NCBI GenBank assembly: GCA_022495005.1
Contig: JAGYXB010000028.1
Coordinates: 62,001-126,000, forward strand
DNA from: Rhyacophila brunnea
Taxonomy: Eukaryota; Arthropoda; Insecta; Trichoptera; Rhyacophilidae
DNA length: 64,000 bases
Direction of reading: 5' to 3'
This document shows, in pieces, positions 44,801-53,800 of this stretch. The notes under the pieces were generated by a model. It saw only the letters and a list, made by a program, of their open reading frames with translations, made no database searches and was not told the DNA's origin. Each line of letters starts with the position of its first letter. The first letter of the stretch is position 1. The position numbers and the translations under genes are program-made.

Positions 44801-47800
44801 CACGGAGGACACGGTCACGGCGGTCTTGGAGGACTTGGCGGTCTGGGAGGCCTTGGTGGTCTGGGAGGCCTTGGTGGTCTTGGAGGTCACGGAGGACTCT
44901 TAGGACCCGGAGGAAAGAGAGGATGGGGTAGGCACGGACACGGAGGTGGCAGCGCCTCATCGTCCTCGAGTCGATCGATTTCAATCGAAAGAGTTGTCAG
45001 CCCCGGCGTATGGACCAGCATTCACGAATCAGTATCCTCATCTCACTCAGTATCAGTCGAGAGGCCGAGGAGAATCATCAGCCCGGTCGTATACACAGAC
45101 TACTCCATCTCCGGATCTTCGTCAGGATCTTCCGAGGGCGGCAGACGCGGAGGATGGGGAGGTCTCGGTGGTCACGGAGGACACGGTCACGGCGGCCACG
45201 GAGGACTCGGTGACTTGAGCGGTCTGGGTGGTCTTGGAGGCCACGGAGGACACGGTCACGGCGGTCTTGGAGGACTCGGCGGTCTGGGAGGCCTTGGTGG
45301 TCTTGGAGGCCACGAGGACTCTTAGGACCCGGAGGAAAGAGAGGATGGGGTAGGCACGGACACGGAGGTGGCAGCGCCTCATCGTCTTCGAGTCGATCGA
45401 TCTCAATAGAACAAGTTGTCAGACCCGGCGTATGGACCAGCATTCACGAATCAGTATCCTCATCTCACTCAGTATCAGTCGAGAGGCCGAGGAGAATCAT
45501 CAGCCCGGTCGTATACACAGACTACTCCATCTCCGGATCTTCGTCAGGATCTTCCGAGGGCGGCAGACGCGGAGGATGGGGAGGTCTCGGTGGTCACGGA
45601 GGACACGGTCACGGCGGCTACGGAGGACTCGGTGACTTGGGCGGTCTGGGTGGTCTTGGAGGCCACGGAGGACACGGTCACGGCGGTCTTGGAGGACTCG
45701 GCGGTCTGGGAGGCCTTGGGTGGGTCCTTGGGAGGCCACGGAGGACACGGTCACGGCGGTCTTGGAGGACTCGGCGGTCTGGGAGGCCTTGGTGGTCTGG
45801 GAGGCCTTGGTGGTCTTGGAGGTCACGGAGGACTCTTAGGACCTGGAGGAAAGAGAGGATGGGGTAGGCACGGACACGGAGGTGGCAGCGCCTCATTGTC
45901 CTCGAGTCGATCGATCTCAATCGAAAGAGTTGTCAGCCCCGGCGTATGGACCAGCATTCACGAATCAGTATCCTTATCTCACTCAGTATCAGTCGAGAGG
46001 CCGAGGAGAATCATCAGCCCGGTCGTATACACAGACTACTCAATCTCCGGATCTTCGTCAGGATCTTCCGAGGGCGGCAGACGCGGAGGATGGGGAGGTC
46101 TCGGTGGTCACGGCGGCCACGGAGGACTCGGTCACGGCGGTCTTGGAGGACTCGGCGGTCTCGGAGGCCTTGGTGGTCTTGGAGGCCACGGAGGACTCTT
46201 AGGACCTGGAGGAAAGAGGAGATGGGGTAAGCACGGACACAGAGGTGGCAGCGCCTCATCGTCCTCAAGTCGATCGATCTCAATCGAAAGAGTTGTCAGC
46301 CCCGGCGTATGGACCAGCATTCACGAATCAGTATCCTCATCTCACTCAGTATCAGTCGAGAGGCCGAGAAGAATCATCGCCCGGCCGTATAAGACAGACT
46401 ACCACCCTCCGGATCTTCGTCAGATCTTCCGAGAGCGGCAGACGCGAGGATGGGGAGGTCTCGGTGGTCACGGCGGCCACGAAGGACTCGGTCACGGCGG
46501 TCTTGGAGGACTAGGGCGGTTCGAGGCTTTGGTGGTCTTGAGGCCACGGAGGACTCCTTAGGACCCGGAGGAAAGAGAGGGATGGGGTGGCACGACACGG
46601 AGGTGGTAGCGCCTCATCGTCCTCAAGTCGATCGATCTCAATCGAACAAGTTGTCAGACCCGGCGTATGGACCAGCATTCGCGAATCAGTATCCTCATCT
46701 CACTCGGTATCAGTCGAGAGGCCGAGGAGAATCATCAGCCCGGTCGTATACACAGACTACTCAATCTCCGGATCTTCGTCAGGATCTTCCGAGGGCGGCA
46801 GACGCGGAGGATGGGGAGGTCTCGGTGGTCACGGCGGCCACGGAGGACTCGGTCACGGCGGTCTTGGAGGACTCGGCGGTCTCGGAGGCCTTGGTGGTCT
46901 TGGAGGCCACGGAGGACTCTTAGGACCTGGAGGAAAGAGAGGATGGGGTAAGCACGGACACGGAGGTGGCAGCGCCTCATCGTCCTCAAGTCGATCGATC
47001 TCAATCGAAAGAGTTGTCAGCCCCGGCGTATGGACCAGCATTCACGAATTAGTATCCTCATCTCACTCAGTATCAGTCGAGAGGCCGAGGAGAATCATCA
47101 GCCCGGTCGTATACACAGACTACTCAATCTCCGGATCTTCGTCAGGATCTTCCGAGGGCGGCAGACGCGGAGGATGGGGAGGTCTCGGTGGTCACGGCGG
47201 CCACGAAGGACTCGGTCACGGCGGTCTTGGAGGACTAGGCGGTCTCGGAGGCTTTGGTGGTCTTGGAGGCCACGGAGGACTCTTAGGACCCGGAGGAAAG
47301 AGAGGATGGGGTAAGCACGGACACGGAGGTGGCAGCGCCTCATCGTCCTCAAGTCGATCGATCTCAATCGAAAGAGTTGTCAGCCCCGGCGTATGGACCA
47401 GCATTCACGAATCAGTATCCTCATCTCATTCAGTATCAGTCGAGAGGCCGAGGAGAATCATCAGCCCGGTCGTATACACAGACTACTCCATCTCCGGATC
47501 TTCGTCAGGATCTTCCGAGGGCGGCAGACGCAGAGGATGGGGAGGTCTCGGTGGTCACGGCAGCCACGGAGGACTCGGTCACGGCGGTCTTGGAGGACTC
47601 GGCGGTCTCGGAGGCCTTGGTGGTCTTGGAGGCCACGGAGGACTCTTAGGACCTGGAGGAAAGAGAGGATGGGGTAAGCACGGACACGGAGGTGGCAGCG
47701 CCTCATCGTCCTCAAGTCGATCGATCTCAATCGAAAGAGTTGTCAGCCCCGGCGTATGGACCAGCATTCACGAATCAGTATCCTCATCTCACTCAGTATC

Positions 47801-50800
47801 AGTCGAGAGGCCGAGGAGAATTATCAGCCCGGTCGTATACACAGACTACTCAATTTCCGGATCTTCGTCAGGATCTTTCGAGGGCGGCAGACGCGGAGGA
47901 TGGGGAGGTCTCGGTGGTCACGGCGGCCACGGAGACCTGGTCACGGCGGTCTTGGAGGACTAGGCGGTCTCGAGGCTTTGGTGGTCTTGGAGGCCACGGA
48001 GGACTCTTAGGACCCGGAGGAAAGAGGAGAGGATAAAAGCACGGACAGAGGCAGCCCTCATCGTCCCTCAAGTCGATCGATCTCAATCGAAAGAGCTGGG
48101 TCAGCCCCATGCATGGACCAGCATTCACGAATCAGCATCCCCATCCTTACCTCAGTATCAGTCGAGAGGCCGAGGAGAATCATCAGCCCGGTCGTATACA
48201 CAGACTACTCAATCTCCGGATCTTCGTCAGGATCTTCCGAGGGCGGCAGACGCGGAGGATGGGGAGGTCTCGGTGGTCACGGCGGCCACGGAGGACTCGG
48301 TCACGGCGGTCTTGGAGGACTCGGCGGTCTCGGAGGCCTTGGTGGTCTTGGAGGCCACGGAGGACTCTTAGGACCCGGAGGAAAGAGAGGATGGGGTAAG
48401 CACGGACACGGAGGTGGCAGCGCCTCATCGTCCTCAAGTCGATCGATCTCAATCGAAAGAGTTGTCAGCCCCGGCGTATGGACCAGCATTCACGAATCAG
48501 TATCCTCATCTCATTCAGTATCAGTCGAGAGGCCGAGGAGAATCATCAGCCCGGTCGTATACACAGACTACTCCATCTCCGGATCTTCATCAGGATCCTC
48601 CGAGGGCGGCAGACGCGGAGGATGGGGAGGTCTCGGTGGTCACGGCGGCCACGGTGGTCACGGCGGCCACGGAGACCCGGTGACTTGGGCGGTCTGTCTT
48701 GGAGGCCACGGACGGAGGACACGGTCACGGCGGTCTTGGAAAACTCGGCGGTCTGGGAGGCCTTGGTGGTCTTGGAGGCCACGGAGGACACGGTCACGGC
48801 GGTCTTGGAGGACTCGGCGGTCTGGGAGGCCTTGGTGGTCTCGGAGGCCTTGGTGGTCTTGGAGGTCACGGAGGACTCTTAGGACCCGGAGGAAAGAGAG
48901 GATGGGGTAGGCACGGACACGGAGGTGGCAGCGCCTCATTGTCCTCGAGTCGATCGATCTCAATCGAAAGAGTTGTCAGCCCCGGCGTATGGACCAGCAT
49001 TCACGAATCAGTATCCTTATCTCACTCAGTATCAGTCGAGAGGCCGAGGAGAATCATCAGCCCGGTCGTATACACAGACTACCCCGGATCTTCGTCAGAT
49101 TCTCCGAGGGCGGCAGACGCGGAGGATGGGGAGGTCTCGGGTGGTCACGGCGGCCACGGAGGACTCGGTCACGGCGGTCTGGGAGGACTCGGCGGTCTCG
49201 GAGGCCTTGGTGGTCTTGGAGGCCACGAGGACTCTTAGGGACCTGGAGGAAAGAGAGGATGTGGTAGGCACGGACACGGAGGTGGCAGCGCCTCATCGTC
49301 CTCGAGTCGATCGATCTCAATCGAAAGAGTGTTCAGCCCCGGCGTATGGACCAGCATTCACGAATCAGTATCCTCATCTCACTCAGTATCAGTCGAGAGG
49401 CCGAGGAGAATCATCAGCCCGGTCGTATACACAGACTACTCCATCTCCGGATCTTCGTCAGGATCTTCCGAGGGCGGTGGACGCGGAGGATGGGGAGGTC
49501 TCGGTGGTCACGGAGGACTCGGTAACTTGGGCGGTCTGGGTGGTCTTGGAGGCCACGGAGGACACGGTCACGGAGGACACGGTCACGGCGGTCTTGGAGG
49601 ACTTGGCGGTCTGGGAGGCCTTGGTGGTCTGGGAGGCCTTGGTGGTCTTGGAGGTCACGGAGGACTCTTAGGACCCGGAGGAAAGAGAGGATGGGGTAGG
49701 CACGGACACGGAGGTGGCAGCGCCTCATCGTCCTCGAGTCGATCGATTCAATCGAAAGAGTTGCAGGCGTATGGACCAGCATTCACGAATCAGTATCCTC
49801 ATCTCACTCAGTATCAGTCGAGAGGCCGAGGAGAATCATCAGCCCGGTCGTATACACAGACTACTCCATCTCCGGATCTTCGTCAGGATCTTCCGAGGGC
49901 GGCAGACGCGGAGGATGGGGAGGTCTCGGTGGTCACGGAGGACACGGTCACGGCGGCCACGGAGGACTCGGTGACTTGAGCGGTCTGGGTGGTCTTGGAG
50001 GCCACGGAGGACACGGTCACGGCGGTCTTGGAGGACTCGGCGGTCTGGGAGGCCTTGGTGGTCTTGGAGGTCACGGAGGACTCTTAGGACCGGAGGAAAG
50101 AGAGGATGGGGTAGGCACGGACACGGAGGTGGCAGCGCCTCATCGTCTTCGAGTCGATCGATCTCAATAGAACAAGTTGCCCCGGCGTATGGACCAGCAT
50201 TCACGAATCAGTATCCTCATCTCACTCAGTATCAGTCGAGAGGCCGAGGAGAATCATCAGCCCGGTCGTATACACAGACTACTCTATCTCCGGATCTTCG
50301 TCAGGATCTTCCGAGGGCGGCAGACGCGGAGGATGGGGAGGTCTCGGTGGTCACGGAGGACACGGTCACGGCGGCCACGGAGGACTCGGTGACTTGGGCG
50401 GTCTGGGTGGTCTTGGAGGCCACGGAGGACACGGTCACGGCGGTCTTGGAGGACTCGGCGGTCTGGGAGGCCTTGGTGGTCTTGGAGGCCACGGAGGACT
50501 CTTAGGACCCGGAGGAAAGAGAGGATGTGGTAGGCACGGACACGGAGGTGGCAGCGCCTCATCGTCCTCGAGTCGATCGATTTCAATCGAAAGAGTTGTC
50601 AGCCCCGGCGTATGGACCAGCATTCACGAATCAGTTTCCTCATCTCACTCGGTATCAGTCGAGAGGCCGAGGAGAATCATCAGCCCGGTCGTATACACAG
50701 ACTACTCCATCTCCGGATCTTCGTCAGGATCTTCCGAGGGCGGCAGACGCAGAGGATGGGGAGGTCTCGGTGGTCACGGCAGCCACGGAGGACTCGGTCA

Positions 50801-53800
50801 CGGCGGTCTTGGAGGACTCGGCGGTCTGGGAGGCCTTGGTGGTCTTGGAGGTCACGGAGGACTCTTAGGACCCGGCGGAAAGAGAGGATGGGGTAGGCAC
50901 GGACACGGAGGTGGCAGCGCCTCATCGTCCTCGAGTCGATCGATTTCAATCGAAAGAGTTGTCAGCCCCGGCGTATGGACCAGCATTCACGAATCAGTTT
51001 CCTCATCTCACTCGGTATCAGTCGAGAGGCCAAGGAGAATCATCAGCCCGGTCGTATACACAGACTACTCCATCTCCGGATCTTCGTCAGGATCTTCCGA
51101 GGGCGGCAGACGCGGAGGATGGGGAGGTCTCGGTGGTCACGGAGGACACGGTCACGGCGGCCACGGAGGACTCGGTGACTTGAGCGGTCTGGGTGGTCTT
51201 GGAGGCCACGGAGGACACGGTCACGGCGGTCTTGGAGGACTCGGCGGTCTGGGAGGCCTTGGTGGTCTTGGAGGTCACGACAGACTCTTAGGACCCGGAG
51301 GAAAGAGAGGATGGGGTAGGCACGGACACGGAGGTGGCAGCGCCTCATCGTCTTCGAGTCGATCAATCTCAATAGAACAAGTTGTCAGACCCGGCGTATG
51401 GACCAGCATTCACGAATTAGTATCCTCATCTCACTCAGTATCAGTCGAGAGGCCGAGGAGAATCATCAGCCCGGTCGTATACACAGACTACTCTATCTCC
51501 GGATCTTCGTCAGGATCTTCCGAGGGCGGCAGACGCGGAGGATGGGGAGGTCTCGGTGGTCACGGAGGACACGGTCACGGCGGCCACGGAGGACTCGGTG
51601 ACTTGGGCGGTCTGGGTGGTCTTGGAGGCCACGGAGGACACGGTCACGGCGGTCTTGGAGGACTCGGCGGTCTGGGAGGCCTTGGTGGTCTTGGAGGCCA
51701 CGGAGGACTCCTTAGGACCCGGGAGGAAAGAGGATGGGGTGGTGGCACGGACACGGGAGGTGGTACCATCGTCCTCGAGTCGATCGATTTCAATCGAAAG
51801 AGTTGTCAGCCCCGGCGTATGGACCAGCATTCACGAATCAGTTTCCTCATCTCACTCGGTATCAGTCGAGAGGCCAAGGAAAATCATCAGCCCGGTCGTA
51901 TACACAGACTACTCCATCTCCGGATCTTCGTCAGGATCTTCCGAGGGCGGCAGACGCAGAGGATGGGGAGGTCTCGGTGGTCACGGCAGCCACGGAGGAC
52001 TCGGTCACGGCGGTCTTGGAGGACTCGGCGGTCTGGGAGGCCTTGGTGGTCTTGGAGGTCACGGAGGACTCTTAGGACCCGGCGGAAAGAGAGGATGGGG
52101 TAGGCACGGACACGGAGGTGGCAGCGCCTCATCGTCCCTCGAGTCGATCGATTTCACCGAAAGAGCTGGTTTCAGCTCACGGTCTTGGACTCGGCACGGT
52201 CTTGGAGGACTCGGAGGTCACGGAGGACTCTTAGGACCCGGAGGAAAGAGAGGATGGGGTAGGCACGGACACGGAGGTGACAGCGCCTCATCGTCCTCGA
52301 GTCGATCGATCTCAATCGAAAGAGTTGTCAGCCCCGGCGTATGGACCAGCATTCACGAATCAGTATCCTCATCTCACTCAGTATCAGTCGAGAGGCCGAG
52401 GAGAATCATCAGCCCGGTCGTATACACAGACTACTCCATCTCCGGATCTTCGTCAGGATCTTCCGAGGGCGGCAGACGCGGAGGATGGGGAGCTCTCGGT
52501 GGTCACGGCGGCCACGGAGGACTCGGTAACTTGGGCGGTCTGGGTGGTCTTGGAGGCCACGGAGGACACGGTCACGGCGGTCTTGGAGGACTCGGCGGTC
52601 TGGGAGGCCTTGGTGGTCTTGGAGGTCACGGCGGACTCTTAGGACCCGGAGGAAAGAGAGGATGGGGTAGGCACGGACACGGAGGGTGGCAGCGCCTCAT
52701 CGTCATCGAGTCGATCGATCTCTCAATCAGAAGAGTTGTCAGCCCGGCATATGGACCAGCATTCACAGATCAGTATCCTCATCCTCCAGTATCAGTCCGA
52801 GGCCGAGGGAGAATCATCAGCCCGGTCGTATGCACAGGTCTCCATCTCCGGATCTTCAGTCAGGATCTTCCGAGGGCGGCAGACGCGGAGGATGGGGAGG
52901 TTTCGGTGGTCACGGAGGACACGGTCACGGCGGCCACGGAGGACTCGGTGACTTGGGCGGTCTGGGTGGTCTTGGAGGCCACGGAGGACACGGTCACGGC
53001 GGTCTTGGAGGACTCGGTCACGGCGGTCTTGGAGGACTCGGCGGTCTGGGAGGCCTTGGTGGTCTTGGAGGTCACGGAGGACTCTTAGGATCCGGAGGAA
53101 AGAGAGGATGGGGTAGGCACGGACACGGAGGTGGCAGCGCCTCATCGTCCCTCAGTCGATCAGTCTCAATCTTGAAGAGTTGTCAGCCCAGCGTATGGAC
53201 CAGCATTCACGATTCAGTATCCTCATCTCCTCGGTATCAGTCGAGAATGAGGAGAATCATCAGCCCAGTCGTATACACAGACTACTCCATCTCCGGATCT
53301 TCGTCAGGATCTTCCGAGGGCGGCAGACGCGGAAGATGGGGAGGTCTCGGTGGTCACGGCGGCCACGGAGGACTCGGTCACGGCGGTCTTGGAGGACTCG
53401 GCGGTCTCGGAGGCCTTGGTGGTCTTGGAGGCCACGGAGGACTCTTAGGACCTGGAGGAAAGAGAGGATGGGGTAAGCACGGACACGGAGGTGGCAGCGC
53501 CTCATCGTCCTCAAGTCGATCGATCTCAATCGAAGAGTTGTCAGCCCCGGCGTGGACCAGCCACGAATTGAGTATCCTCATCTCACTCAGTATCCAGTCG
53601 AGAGGCCGAGGGAGGAATCATCAGCAGTCGTATGCACAGACTACTCAATCTCGGATCTTCGTCAGGATCTTCCGAGGCGGCAGGCGCGGAGGAGATGGGG
53701 AGGTCTCGGTGGTCACGGCGGCCACAGCGAAGGACTCGGTCACGGCGGTCTTGGAGGACTAAGGCGGTCTCGGGGAGGCTTTGGTGGTCTTGGAGAACCA

